A stretch of DNA of 64,000 nt. Source: Tetramitus jugosus. Lineage: Eukaryota > Heterolobosea > Eutetramitea > Acrasida > Vahlkampfiidae. Positions within the stretch are counted from its first letter, which is position 1. Each line of letters starts with the position of its first letter. The DNA is taken from assembly GCA_937625935.1 (NCBI GenBank), contig OW569386.1, forward strand, positions 248,001-312,000, given 5' to 3'. This document shows, one piece after another, positions 39,801 through 48,394 of this stretch. The notes under the pieces are model-generated. The model had not been told where the DNA came from, did not search any database, and saw nothing but the letters and a program-made list of their open reading frames with translations. Position numbers and translations under genes: made by a program.

Positions 39801-39860
39801 TGCAGGTGAGGAAGAAACAGAGATATGGCCGTCAAGTGGTTCGCTTCTACTGTTCGTCAT
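36846..39860 (-). CDS. Membrane-bound class III adenylate/guanylate cyclase with extracellular sensor
   Basis: A 1004-residue protein. Residues 1-285 are cytosolic and rich in Asn, Ser, His and Gln runs. TM1 lies at about 290-327, an extracellular region of about 320 residues follows (it resembles a double-Cache sensor), and TM2 lies at about 647-667. A short HAMP-like linker comes next, then the cyclase domain at about 750-925. The metal-binding Asp residues appear in FLDLKDF and DKYIGDCIMAYW, and the transition-state Asn and Arg in LGDHVNLASRLE. It therefore has the residues of an active homodimeric cyclase of bacterial type. cAMP is more likely than cGMP, but this is uncertain. A signal bound outside would regulate cyclic nucleotide production inside. 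Confidence 0.87.
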   Translation of the reverse strand: MTNSRSEPLDGHISVSSSPATPTPIMPTTITNNNNKNNSNNNSNNINNNYKVNDSHNLTSSHSIDIQSNQGTSSCGGNDIWTQLTRSSPNNALPDVDLMHNNNNNNNNNTSNNSSPHSPLQSSSLNIGAGPGDYYINQRNIIDNDIDIELNDTSILSPHYYTIASSAAVNNNNNNNTSHHDVQTEATAPNRTSDPYSIPNHHHHQQQQQQHSLDSNSIYMNTVPKNEETNMYSASSAAHDGAAPIYHKNHIIPALPSSIDNFLAETLSDTSLTATYVSSRFRSCRSTVLHCLHRIFSINVAITVIIILSLVVAVASVLASSLATSHAIVLDMGASHRETLALNSDHNIQEMFHISTRSMELSIQMFGRRWNYLKDIFDVQEVEDSVIDLFRSALEVDQDALQNLIIFDDGSSIIYADFRPFGYVLYTSASKNNYTADVFVYKNNTATVPYLTGKIPNWNAKVNEDNFWQQAMEYKGDPNDYILSNVFTISVGPSNVFCFSKKLFDSNGQQYAVLTSVYNILKLETILKSQLNSSGYILVTTAEGSFVGCTLNYSMPHHTLDRGGDYMPISRTNHTELIEFEHAIMNHYGGWKAIENLTTLRYKSHRRGELLVSKVSISFPNRKWFVYVVWPENEWTDRINQITKVNVGIALGVLLGSVLIALCLSIPVTRSINRIKDCFKQVRRMDLDAPVITKTLKGRYVWYEPAELLSSFRSMLYTLKSFQKYVPSYVVYRLVHEGKEASLGLKPKSCSIMFLDLKDFTKFSEEMDAKVLVDMIGEIFESLSSVIQSQEYQGIIDKYIGDCIMAYWHSAGHEERACRSALACKETMDNLSKSFVERGLPAMECRIGVNSGNVLIGNFGSKSRFNYTLLGDHVNLASRLETLNKSYGTVILISEHTVRKIPHSFITRRVENAQVKGKEQSVLIYELMKQTDELSLDEANLLNTYEHAFDLYIDSQFAEARRILSMIPEEERDSLVRRKIEQCEEFLAGNLYNWSNGILRIESK

Positions 39861-40830
39861 CGATGTTCACTAGTTGTTGTAGTTGTTCAGAGAGACTGCA
39901 GTTTGGTCTTCTGAGGTTGAATTCTGCTTGTTATTGTTGTTGTTATTGTTGTTTGTTGGTGTTGGATGACTGGGTCTGAACACACGATTGAATCAAACGG
40001 TGTGGGGATTGATGGTGATGATGAATAGTGCGCACTGGTTTTGTGATGAGATGAGTGGGTGGGCGGGTGAGTGGTACCTCAAACGAAACTTTGAATGAAA
40101 CTATGGGTTGACCCTGGTTAGGTCTTGAGCACAAGAGCAAATTGCTTCTGCAGGCAAAAGTAGGATCATACATGGTGAATCGAATCATTGCTTCCTTCCT
40201 TCTTCTGTCTCTCATCGGCCAGAAGGCTGCCTGGAATAGTTGTGTGTTTGGCCACGGGGAATCTCTGATATACCCAGTTATGTACAAAATCGTATTTGCT
40301 CCAAAAAAGGAAAACAAATGACCGAAAGACAACGCAAAGAGTCACGAACAGAATCTGGTTGGTGCGCCCGAAATCCAGCGACGCAACCTAATTGCTGATA
40401 ACCCAGGTATCTCTTGCTAATATTAGTTGGCAAGAGCGAATGTTCCACTTGATGAAGCAGTGCCATGGCACTAAAGGTTGTTTCCTTTCAACTAATACGG
40501 TCCAGGAGTACCGCTTACCAGAATAAATACGAGTTTAGTTAGAGATCTTGGACTTGGAATCCTCTAATGGCCTTGTTCGTCCAATCGCATCGTACTTGCA
40601 TCTACCGTTCGCCTCCTCTGCTGTCATTCATGGCTTATCGAAGGGCTTTCAATAGATCAGGGGTGATCGTGAGCAGTTTGATGTGAAAATACAACTCCTT
40701 CAAGGATGAGCGAACAAACAATTGTTGGATTCCTTTTTATGAGGAAAAGCTTTTGATGAGATTTTCTCCGTCATCAAATCTTGCAATGTTCAACCAACTC
40801 AGAACAAAAGACAATTAGCATTTGAAGAAC
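39861..40830. other. Large intergenic region without recognised genes
   Basis: About 970 bases between two divergent genes. Near 39930-39960 there are GTT repeats in the cyclase leader. Frames of 60-130 codons occur on the minus strand (39943-40332, 40278-40466) but have biased composition and no homology that I recognise. No RNA gene seen. It is the longest gene-free gap of the window and may hold the regulatory region for the cyclase. Confidence 0.45.
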
Positions 40831-41766
40831 ATGAGCAATCTCTCTTCTTTTTATCGGCAATTGGTCATCAATGCATTTTCCACGGCCGCTTCCACTGTTG
40901 TGATTCACTCGTGGGACACTGCAAAAAACAGAGTCATCTGTGGCGACACTGGATCCAATCTTTTGAGTGGTTTACTGGTTGCAGTTGACGATGAAGCCAT
41001 CTTGTATCATGTGCTCCATAATGTCAGTCGAACTCTTCTCGAAATCACGCTGTATCGAGGCATCGATTACGCGGTAACCAAAATTTTATCCGTCGTTTAC
41101 AATGACGATCAGCGGGATGCACAAAAGGCGCCAAGCACGTTTTTTACAATTGTGAGGAGATGTTTGGTTTCGGTGGCAAGTGGTGCAATTGCCACGTGCA
41201 TCACGCATCCATTGGACTTTTTCAAGCTACAGCACTCTGTGTCACGTGTGAGTGATACAGTGTGGCGTGGTGAAGGACTATCTATCCGCAAAGTCTGGTC
41301 CCATGTGTGCTCTGCGTACTCTCATGGTTTGTCAGTGAGTGTAAAGCACTATTCAATGTGTGTGGCGTTGTCTGTGCTCTCCTATGATTGCCTATCATTG
41401 TTTGTTCGTCACGAGGGAGACAGAGCTGCCTCTAATCACAGAAATACTCTCTACTCTCCATTCATGGAACAGAGGCACAAACATCAACAAAGATTACGAG
41501 AGAGAAATAGGTACGTCTATACAAGTGTTCTATTGGTGATATCCAAGTTGATTCCAGAGTATTTGCTATTCCCTCTGGAAGTCAAAAAGATTCAACAGAT
41601 GAGCAAACAGGACACTACAATCTCATCATGGCTAATCCCGCGCAAAACTGTTACAAAAAGTGAGAACAAGCGAGGTCTCCTTTACTCTGTCATCTCCAAC
41701 CTCATTGCAGTGCCTGTTCACTTTGCCTTTTATTCACTGCTGAACAACAATCTGCCTCTCTTATAG
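40831..41766 (+). CDS. Divergent mitochondrial-carrier-like protein
   Basis: A 311-residue protein from the ATG at 40831. It keeps the three-part outline of SLC25 carriers, but only two signatures are recognisable: THPLDFFKLQ in the middle and FPLEVKKIQQ near the end. The first third has HSWDTAKNRV, where the Pro has become Trp. Spacing is irregular, with inserts of Arg/His-rich sequence near 200-225. Such degenerate carriers exist in several protists as mitochondrial membrane proteins of unknown substrate. I cannot exclude a coincidental match, but the pattern of PxD/E followed by K is repeated at the expected spacing. Confidence 0.6.
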   Translation: MSNLSSFYRQLVINAFSTAASTVVIHSWDTAKNRVICGDTGSNLLSGLLVAVDDEAILYHVLHNVSRTLLEITLYRGIDYAVTKILSVVYNDDQRDAQKAPSTFFTIVRRCLVSVASGAIATCITHPLDFFKLQHSVSRVSDTVWRGEGLSIRKVWSHVCSAYSHGLSVSVKHYSMCVALSVLSYDCLSLFVRHEGDRAASNHRNTLYSPFMEQRHKHQQRLRERNRYVYTSVLLVISKLIPEYLLFPLEVKKIQQMSKQDTTISSWLIPRKTVTKSENKRGLLYSVISNLIAVPVHFAFYSLLNNNLPLL

Positions 41767-42067
41767 AACATGCCTTCATTTGTTGCTACTTATTCTGTAT
41801 CTTCTTCCTTATTGTCCTTCTATGTATCTTCCTATCTTTTCACACAAGGGTCCATTTCCAAAAAGGGCAGTCCGTAATTTGCCGTTAACCGACAAAGTTG
41901 CTCGGAATGGATAACCTTTCGCCCGTGTGAGAAGTATCTACGGGTCAATTGGTGGACCATGACCTTTCACTCACCTCTGATGATTTCTACAGTCAAACAA
42001 AACCATCCAAACAAGTAACAAGTAGTACACTACCGTTCTGAACAGCTATATCAAGAAGAAGAAGAAG
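41767..42067. other. Intergenic region, nothing recognised
   Basis: About 300 bases between two plus-strand genes. A GAA repeat directly precedes the next ATG. Nothing else was seen. Confidence 0.5.
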
Positions 42068-42580
42068 ATGACCAGTTTGCTCATGCCTCGTACTAACGAC
42101 AGCTCTCCTAGTGAGCCTATTTCACTTTCTCAAGAACAAATTCAACTCCTCGAGAGTCATGGCGTCTTAACCAACAACTTCTGTGAACGTTCCACTCTCA
42201 CTACTTCCAAGAACAGAAGAACAAATCAGGTACAATCGACTTTGGGTGGTGTGAAACCGTGCTACGACGTGATCCATCGTAAGTGCAATCATATCCACAA
42301 AGATTTTTCACACGAGGATACTGAAGAGAGCGAGGATGAAGAAGCCTCTGATGACAAACTAATGGGCTCACTCTACCGGACATGTCCTTTGACGTCTTGT
42401 TTTCCATTAAGTGCTCAACCAAAGCCATGTCAGCACCGTCGTCCAAAATCCAGGATGGAGAAGACATCGTACGCTGATCATACCATTGCACTTGATCGGT
42501 TAAACAAGAGATTGATAGCCAGTGGATCGAAGAGTTCTCTGGGAATACTTCAGACCCCAAAACTTAGCACAAGACGATAA
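42068..42580 (+). CDS. Hypothetical acidic/Ser-rich protein
   Basis: A 170-residue open frame starting at the ATG at 42068 after a GAA-rich leader. The middle is acidic (EDTEESEDEEASDD), followed by a Cys-rich segment (RTCPLTSCFPLSAQPKPCQHRRP) and a basic C-terminus. There is no membrane segment and no domain I recognise. Codon content looks ordinary. The antisense frame at 42201-42560 is open too, so coding status is not certain, but the ATG context and stop position favour this strand. Confidence 0.5.
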   Translation: MTSLLMPRTNDSSPSEPISLSQEQIQLLESHGVLTNNFCERSTLTTSKNRRTNQVQSTLGGVKPCYDVIHRKCNHIHKDFSHEDTEESEDEEASDDKLMGSLYRTCPLTSCFPLSAQPKPCQHRRPKSRMEKTSYADHTIALDRLNKRLIASGSKSSLGILQTPKLSTRR

Positions 42581-42758
42581 CACTTGATTCATTAGAGATA
42601 TACCGGTGGGAACTAACGTTTCCTTATTTCGTCCAAGACAGGACACATTTAAACAACTTATTTGATCATTTCTAAGCAATGTCGTCAATCTGACAACCAA
42701 TTGCCCCGCACAATAAAAGACAACACAGTTAGATGTACAACAAGGCTTAGTTATTTAT

Positions 42759-44024
42759 TTAGAAGCGAATATTGTATGAAGCACCAACACCCCAGTTTCC
42801 TTTGGTGTCAACATTGCCACCAGCTTGGAAGCCACCGTTTCTGTAACCACCATTGGCGCTAAATCCATTGTTGGAAGCATTTCCTCCAACAAACCAGTCT
42901 TCTGGGTCGACATCTTCTTCGTCATCCTTGGAAGTATATTCGAAACCAGCGTTCCACTTGCCACCGTTGGAGGCATTGCCATGGACCTTCCAGTCTTCAA
43001 CATCCTCTTCGTCGTCCTTGGAGTTGTACTCGAAGCCTGCTTGCCATTGACCACCGTTTGCGGCATTACCGTAAACCTTCCAGTCCTCAGGATCAATCTC
43101 TTCTTCGTCATCCTTTGAGGTCCATTCGAAACCAGCGTTCCATTTTCCGCCATTGGCAACGTTTCCATTCACCTTCCAGTCTTCAACATCTTCTTCGTCG
43201 TCCTTGGAAGTATATTCAAAGCCAGCTTGCCATTGACCACCGTTGGCAGCGTTTCCATAGACCTTCCAGTCTTCTGGATCGACTTCCTCGTCGTCCTTGG
43301 AGTTGTATTCGAATCCAGCGTTCCATTGACCACCGTTTTGAGCATTTCCGTAAACCTTCCAGTCCTCAGGGTCAACTTCTTCGTCATCCTTGGAGTTGTA
43401 CTCGAAACCTGCTTGCCATTGGCCGCCGTTTGCAGCATTGCCATAGACCTTCCAGTCTTCTGGGTCAACTTCTTCTTCGTCGTCCTTGGAAGTATATTCG
43501 AAACCAGCTTGCCATTGACCACCGTTTGCGGCATTACCGTAAACCTTCCAGTCCTCAGGATCAATCTCTTCTTCGTCGTCCTTTGATGTCCATTCGAAAC
43601 CGGCATTCCATTTTCCACCATTGGCAACGTTTCCATTCACCTTCCAGTCTTCAACATCTTCTTCGTCGTCCTTGGAGTTGTACTCGAAGCCAGCATTCCA
43701 CCTTCTTCCGTTGGCAATGTTTCCGTGAACCTTCCATCGCTCCTCATCAATCTCTTCTTGATCATTCTTGGATCTCCATTCGAAGCCAGCGTTCCACTTT
43801 CCGCCGTTTGCGACGTTACCGTGGACCTTCCAGTCTTCTGGGTCAGCTTCCTCAACAGCAATAGCCTTGGAAACAAGTTGGCAGACTCTAGAGCAGATAG
43901 CTTGAGAGTTTCCACGACCTAGGCAGTGCTTCATGCACAAGCTGTCGACAGTGGCGGCAGTCTTGGCTGAGCAGATGGCGACAAGTGCCAATACGCAGAA
44001 CAGGAACAAAGAAATTGTCTTCAT
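42759..44024 (-). CDS. Secreted protein of eleven tandem 30-32-residue repeats
   Basis: A 421-residue protein using the ATG at 44024, which gives a good signal peptide (MKTISLFLFCVLALVAICSA). A short Cys-rich segment follows (CMKHCLGRGNSQAICSRVC, a CxxxC...CxxxC pair like an alpha-hairpin). Then come ten regular repeats and a longer final one. The repeat core is DPEDWKVYGNAANGGQWQAG followed by FEY.SKDDEE. Each has Trp, Gly-Asn and an aromatic-charge end, suggesting a beta-strand pair per repeat. The last unit ends GGNVDTKGNWGVGASYNIRF. A further 40 codons in frame upstream lack signal features. It is likely exported or in vacuoles; function unknown. High repeat identity suggests recent expansion. 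Confidence 0.8.
   Translation of the reverse strand: MKTISLFLFCVLALVAICSAKTAATVDSLCMKHCLGRGNSQAICSRVCQLVSKAIAVEEADPEDWKVHGNVANGGKWNAGFEWRSKNDQEEIDEERWKVHGNIANGRRWNAGFEYNSKDDEEDVEDWKVNGNVANGGKWNAGFEWTSKDDEEEIDPEDWKVYGNAANGGQWQAGFEYTSKDDEEEVDPEDWKVYGNAANGGQWQAGFEYNSKDDEEVDPEDWKVYGNAQNGGQWNAGFEYNSKDDEEVDPEDWKVYGNAANGGQWQAGFEYTSKDDEEDVEDWKVNGNVANGGKWNAGFEWTSKDDEEEIDPEDWKVYGNAANGGQWQAGFEYNSKDDEEDVEDWKVHGNASNGGKWNAGFEYTSKDDEEDVDPEDWFVGGNASNNGFSANGGYRNGGFQAGGNVDTKGNWGVGASYNIRF
42885..43843 (-). repeat. Tandem repeat array of about 93-bp units within the secreted protein gene
   Basis: About ten units of 90-96 bases, each a multiple of three, so the reading frame is kept. Units differ mainly by short end insertions. 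The unit pair starting VEDWKVNG (units 3 and 8) and its following unit recur as a block, suggesting multi-unit duplication. Because the unit length is a multiple of three, frames on the opposite strand are also open; these are artefacts. Confidence 0.85.
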
Positions 44025-44454
44025 CTTGTTATTTGAATTCAAAAGTATGTGTTTGGATGTTTTTTCGTTTTTGGATGTTTCAGCAGAAAACTGCTGCTGG
44101 GTGTTGGGCAGCTTTATGGTTGAGGCGAGGGGCGTGGCAGCCATTGTAAAAAATTGTAAGTTCGCTCGGAAAAAAGTAATTGATTGATGTCCGAGCAGGA
44201 GAAATGGTGGAGGTCACCTTTCGGCGTTATCTCAAGTTGGAATACTCCATTCCACAAGATATTTCCCCTCTACAAGTCCCTCTAGCTCTCGCGTTTCTTT
44301 CGCTTCCTTGTGTGTGAACCAAAGATCTTTGGTCCATATAGAGGGGAATTTTGCAATATAATTATTGTGAGTTGGTTGCATGGCAGGAGTTGACTCAGAG
44401 GCGAAAACCATTCAAAGTTACTCATAGGTACATCCAACGACTTCGTAGTTCCCT
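44025..44454. other. Region between repeat-protein gene and EF-hand gene
   Basis: About 430 bases. It should contain the promoter of the secreted repeat-protein gene. The first 120 bases are open in frame with it. Nothing else recognised. Confidence 0.45.
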
Positions 44455-45122
44455 TTAGACGAGATACTTCTTGTTAAGCATGCCCTTGAATTCTTCAAAG
44501 TCAACCATACCATTTTTGTCCAAGTCCATCCTCTCCATGAGTTGGTCACAATCTACAGTCAGGTCAAACTTTCGGCACAACTGTCGTATCCTAGAATATT
44601 ACCAAAGACAAATGATACAACAACAGTTGGATTACTTTCAATTGCTTACAAATCTAAACAATTCCCAACATACTTGTCAAAATGAATCTTTCCCTTTTTG
44701 TCTTCTGTACCTCCCATTGCAACAAACGCACCAATCTATAGCATGTAGTGAATAGATTTGGTTGATTAGTAGAGTTGTTCAATTGGTCGAATCAGAAACG
44801 AATCATTAGTTAACCGTACCATGTCCTGCTCATTTTCTCCATCTTCGTCATTCTGCTTCAAATACAACTCCAATAATTGAAGAAACACTGAGAAGGACAC
44901 AGTGTTTAGCTCTTCTCCATTAATGGGTGTCTTTTCTTCTCCCGTATCTTCACTCTCGACCTCGTTCAGCATACCGAACAATTCATGCTCTGATATTGGA
45001 TAACCCATGCTCATAAATATGGCGGCCACATCAAACAAGGAAATAGAGCCTTTGGAATCAGGATCATACATTTGAAAGGCTACTCTAATCTTTTCGATCG
45101 TGTCATTATCGAAAGAACTCAT
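44455..45122 (-). CDS. EF-hand calcium-binding protein, three exons
   Basis: Exons on the minus strand are 44820-45122, 44674-44735 and 44455-44590. Introns of 84 and 83 nt start GTACGG and GTATGT and end TAG. The joined product is 166 residues in one frame. Four EF-hand positions can be traced: a first loop YDPDSKGSISLFD, a degenerate second, a third that is also non-canonical, and a good C-terminal loop DLDKNGMVDFEEF. The layout is of the calmodulin/centrin/troponin C type, with about two loops likely to bind calcium. A role in flagella or the cytoskeleton is possible but unproven. Confidence 0.78.
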
Positions 45123-45268
45123 CGTTATTCTTGGATCTAGTTAATAAGAGGTGTGTTAGTCGACTGGATGAAAAAACGATACTCTATGATTTCTTCGTTC
45201 CAACAAAGGTTTTTACTGTAGGTGTCGGAATTTTGTTGACAGCTTCTGTCAAAAGAAGTCCAATTGCA

Positions 45269-46135
45269 CTAACTGGCTCTGAAAATTGTTAACCTTGAGA
45301 ACCGAGATAATCTGGAAGCTCTCTTTGACATGGACGCACCCATGCTGCTTTCATCTTCATCATTCATTTCAATTTCAGCAGCTGCAGCAGTTCCAGGTCT
45401 CCTCTCAAACTCCTTCCACTTGAAAACAGTCATGTGCAGCACAAACAAACTGGACACAACACCCCACACACAAATTATCCAATCAAATATAGGTGTTACA
45501 ATATATTTTCCATGGTGACAGGTGTGAGACATCAATGGATCCGATGAATCAAACTCGATTGTGGTGTTCGCATGGACAGAAATGGGATTTTTTGCACCAC
45601 TCATTCCACCTTGACACCAACTCACTGCTCGCCCCAGGTAAACAGCATCCGTTATACCCATGACTGCAAACCCTATACTCAACACAAAGATCATGGGTAT
45701 CACAATCCACATCATAATTCTCCATTTGATCAAGAGACCAACAATGACAAATACGCTAATGACTGCAATCAACAGAGTTCCACCAATTCGCGGAACAGAC
45801 AGCTCATAGTTCCACGCGCACTGTAAACTTTTTGTATCGTTGCCGAATCGGATCGCAAAAGGCCGATGAGCGGAGTAACCCTCCGAACTTGTGCAAGGAT
45901 CCGATTTGGAAAGCGGAGTCTTTGGTGGAAGAGAGTACTGCTTTGTTGATGTCACTGACTTGATTTGGGACAGTGAATACGAGAATAAGAAGAGCGAGAG
46001 AATGGTCAGCGAGACAAAGAGAGCAATAATGATACCAGGCCGAATGCACGTGTTGCAATTGAACTGACCACCAGCACTACTACCAGTGTTTGGTGTATAT
46101 GGTGGTGTTGTCTGCTGTGATGGTGCGTTGTTCAT
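45269..46135 (-). CDS. Four-span membrane protein, unknown
   Basis: A 288-residue protein with a Gly/Thr/Pro-rich N-terminus and hydrophobic helices at about 33-53 (PGIIIALFVSLTILSLFLFSY), 119-139 (GTLLIAVISVFVIVGLLI), 142-168 and 218-240. Two extramembrane loops carry Cys residues and N-glycosylation sites. The tail is Arg/Ser-rich and basic. The layout of four helices and a large Cys-containing loop resembles tetraspanin- or claudin-like proteins, but no CCG motif is present and I do not assign a family. ATG at 46135. Confidence 0.6.
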   Translation of the reverse strand: MNNAPSQQTTPPYTPNTGSSAGGQFNCNTCIRPGIIIALFVSLTILSLFLFSYSLSQIKSVTSTKQYSLPPKTPLSKSDPCTSSEGYSAHRPFAIRFGNDTKSLQCAWNYELSVPRIGGTLLIAVISVFVIVGLLIKWRIMMWIVIPMIFVLSIGFAVMGITDAVYLGRAVSWCQGGMSGAKNPISVHANTTIEFDSSDPLMSHTCHHGKYIVTPIFDWIICVWGVVSSLFVLHMTVFKWKEFERRPGTAAAAEIEMNDEDESSMGASMSKRASRLSRFSRLTIFRAS

Positions 46136-46286
46136 CCGATGTGTGTGTCGTCGTCCTTAATGTTGTTGATGTATGTCGAGGTTGTCGTTGCGGTGAACAA
46201 GTTCCAAATTCTTCTTCTGTGCGAAACTTTGTTTCACAATCCTTGGCGACATTTTTTTCCGTTGACACTTGGCGCCAAAATACGGT

Positions 46287-48281
46287 TTACACAAATTGGT
46301 GACGCAGGAGAATGATGGTTCCCAGGAATAGAACTGTCATGGCCGTCAAAATACCAAAGAATGGATACAAATTATCCACATGGTCGCCTTGTCCGATGAC
46401 CCGAACATTCATACCGAATACTCCGGCAATGATTGTCGGTGGAATAAACAGTAGAGCCAGAATACTTAGTCGATTCATGAAGGCATCTGTTCTACCGCTT
46501 GACTCCACAATTTCCATCTGAACTTTTGTGAGGTAGTTGTGATGAGCATGGACGAGATTTTGACGCGCTACATCCAGTTTCTCTAAACAAATCTCCAAAT
46601 GATCAATAATGTCTCTCAAGTAGAACTGTACGTTTGTTGTGATGAAGCGACACTGTTGTTCGATGAGATCATTGGTAATCTTTCTCTTGGGAACGAGTAC
46701 GCGACCAAGAGACACTGAATTCTTCTTTGCTAATCCAATTCTTTTCAACAGATCCTCTCTTTCTTCCTTTTCTAATTCGTACACCATATTGTCAATATGT
46801 TCCACTTCGAATATCAATGAGTTCACATTTGGAATGTACATGTCGACCATTGCGTCCAAAAAGGCATACAGAACCCAGTCACTGCTGGGAATTGTTGTAC
46901 ATTTGGGATATATAGCTCTCGAGTCATCATCACTCGGATTCGTTGGAGTAGTCGCAGTATTAAGAATGTTTGTTTTGGTGATGATTTGTGGATTGGATAT
47001 AGTACCATCCTCCATGCTGTGATCTATGGAAATATCAGGCAGCAATATCAAGTTTTCAGAAGAGGGCGATGCTAGACTGCTTTGAGACCGATTCGGTCTG
47101 ATCACATCAACCTTGCTCGATTTTGCTGTTGCCACCGCATGTCTCTTTGCTGTCCTCTGTTCGTCATACTGCTGCATCAATTTTTCAATCTCTGTCTTCG
47201 ATCTGCCCAGATCCAACTCGTACTCTACTTCGATTCTCCTCATGAGAGTGTCGAGACCCTTGATTGGAAACTCGTGAATCGTCAACACGTAATTGCGAAA
47301 CACGAGCAAACTCAACTGTATTTCATTCATGTTGGGATTCCGGTTCAGCACTTCTGGAGGAACAGGATTCTCATCGTCCAACTGCCCCTGGAACACAACA
47401 AACATGTACTCTGCAAATGTCTCCCATTTTTCTGAAGCCGATTGACTCATAATGTCCTCTGTCGTCAACGGATGAATACCAAAGTTTTTCTCCATCACAG
47501 CTATATCCTTCTCACTCGGATTCTGAATATCAATCCAAACCGTGCTCTCCGTCTCATTCAAAAACTGTTTAATTGTTTGATGATTCCCAGCTTCAGTCTG
47601 AACGTGCTCCAACAAGTCACTCAACGACAGAAACGCATGACACTCGTGATTGAGACCAATGAGCATATACCTCGTTCCATACTCGTGAAAATCAACCTTT
47701 TTTCTAATGTCGTCAATATTGGTTCCCAAGTTGGGCACACGAGCAGGTATGACATGTGCATGAGAAGATGGATCACTGCTATTGTTTCGATGATGATGAT
47801 GATGGTGACCTCCATTGCCACTACCACTACCACTTCCACCACTTCCTCCATTTCCTCCACTCAATGACTGCACAAAATTTCTAATGTCCTCCTCATAGGC
47901 CGAAGCTTTGCTAATTCGACTTGCAAGTGCCGAATTGACCAAAGTGGTTAATCGTAGAGGATCTTTTATTGGCGCCAAATTTCGGCGCTGATTTTTATTT
48001 TCGTTCGATGACGACGACGAGACATTGCGATGATGATGATGATTGTGGCGGTGGTGATCATCGGAGGAGTGGATCACGGGTCGCACAGGATTGAAATCAG
48101 AGTTGTTTTGAGGAGAAAAGTTTTCGAGTGCATGAGATAGTTGAAGGAGAGTCGTGGTGGCTGAAACGGCAGAGTTGTTATTATTGTTGTTCGTTGCATG
48201 AGCTTTTTTCTTCTTCTTATTGTTCTTGTTGGTGTTGTTGACATTATCACCATGGTCGGCTGAATGGTTGTGGCGTCTCAT
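46287..48281 (-). CDS. CorA-like magnesium/metal ion transporter
   Basis: A 664-residue protein with an N-terminal region rich in Asn, His and Ser runs (about 1-190) and a cytosolic CorA domain from about 215. The C-terminal two transmembrane helices end the protein. The defining GMN motif is present (IPPTIIAGVFGMNV, near residue 620) just after the first helix, and the second helix is near the end. A long helix before the membrane matches the CorA stalk. Such proteins are pentameric channels for Mg and other divalent ions in plasma or organelle membranes. A His-rich stretch (GGHHHHHHRN) near 158 could bind metal; this is inference. Confidence 0.88.
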   Translation of the reverse strand: MRRHNHSADHGDNVNNTNKNNKKKKKAHATNNNNNNSAVSATTTLLQLSHALENFSPQNNSDFNPVRPVIHSSDDHHRHNHHHHRNVSSSSSNENKNQRRNLAPIKDPLRLTTLVNSALASRISKASAYEEDIRNFVQSLSGGNGGSGGSGSGSGNGGHHHHHHRNNSSDPSSHAHVIPARVPNLGTNIDDIRKKVDFHEYGTRYMLIGLNHECHAFLSLSDLLEHVQTEAGNHQTIKQFLNETESTVWIDIQNPSEKDIAVMEKNFGIHPLTTEDIMSQSASEKWETFAEYMFVVFQGQLDDENPVPPEVLNRNPNMNEIQLSLLVFRNYVLTIHEFPIKGLDTLMRRIEVEYELDLGRSKTEIEKLMQQYDEQRTAKRHAVATAKSSKVDVIRPNRSQSSLASPSSENLILLPDISIDHSMEDGTISNPQIITKTNILNTATTPTNPSDDDSRAIYPKCTTIPSSDWVLYAFLDAMVDMYIPNVNSLIFEVEHIDNMVYELEKEEREDLLKRIGLAKKNSVSLGRVLVPKRKITNDLIEQQCRFITTNVQFYLRDIIDHLEICLEKLDVARQNLVHAHHNYLTKVQMEIVESSGRTDAFMNRLSILALLFIPPTIIAGVFGMNVRVIGQGDHVDNLYPFFGILTAMTVLFLGTIILLRHQFV

Positions 48282-48394
48282 TGTGTTTTTTGCTTTATTT
48301 GGGTTGTGTTTGGGGATGGGGGAGCGAAATTCAAAGGAAGAATCCTGTGAAGGATTCGCTCGTTGTTTTGTTTTGTGCTATTTGAATTCCGCAT

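Noticed and set aside
39943-40332. A 129-codon minus-strand frame in the large gap
   Set aside because: Odd composition, no domain, and antisense to a probable leader region.
42885-43843. Regular repeats considered as a CRISPR array
   Set aside because: The repeats encode protein in one frame, have no unique spacers and are in a eukaryotic gene.
43058-43864. A 268-codon plus-strand open frame and other frames inside the repeat gene
   Set aside because: They are opposite-strand or shifted shadows of the tandem repeats, whose unit is a multiple of three; composition is Arg/Ser/His rich with no domain.
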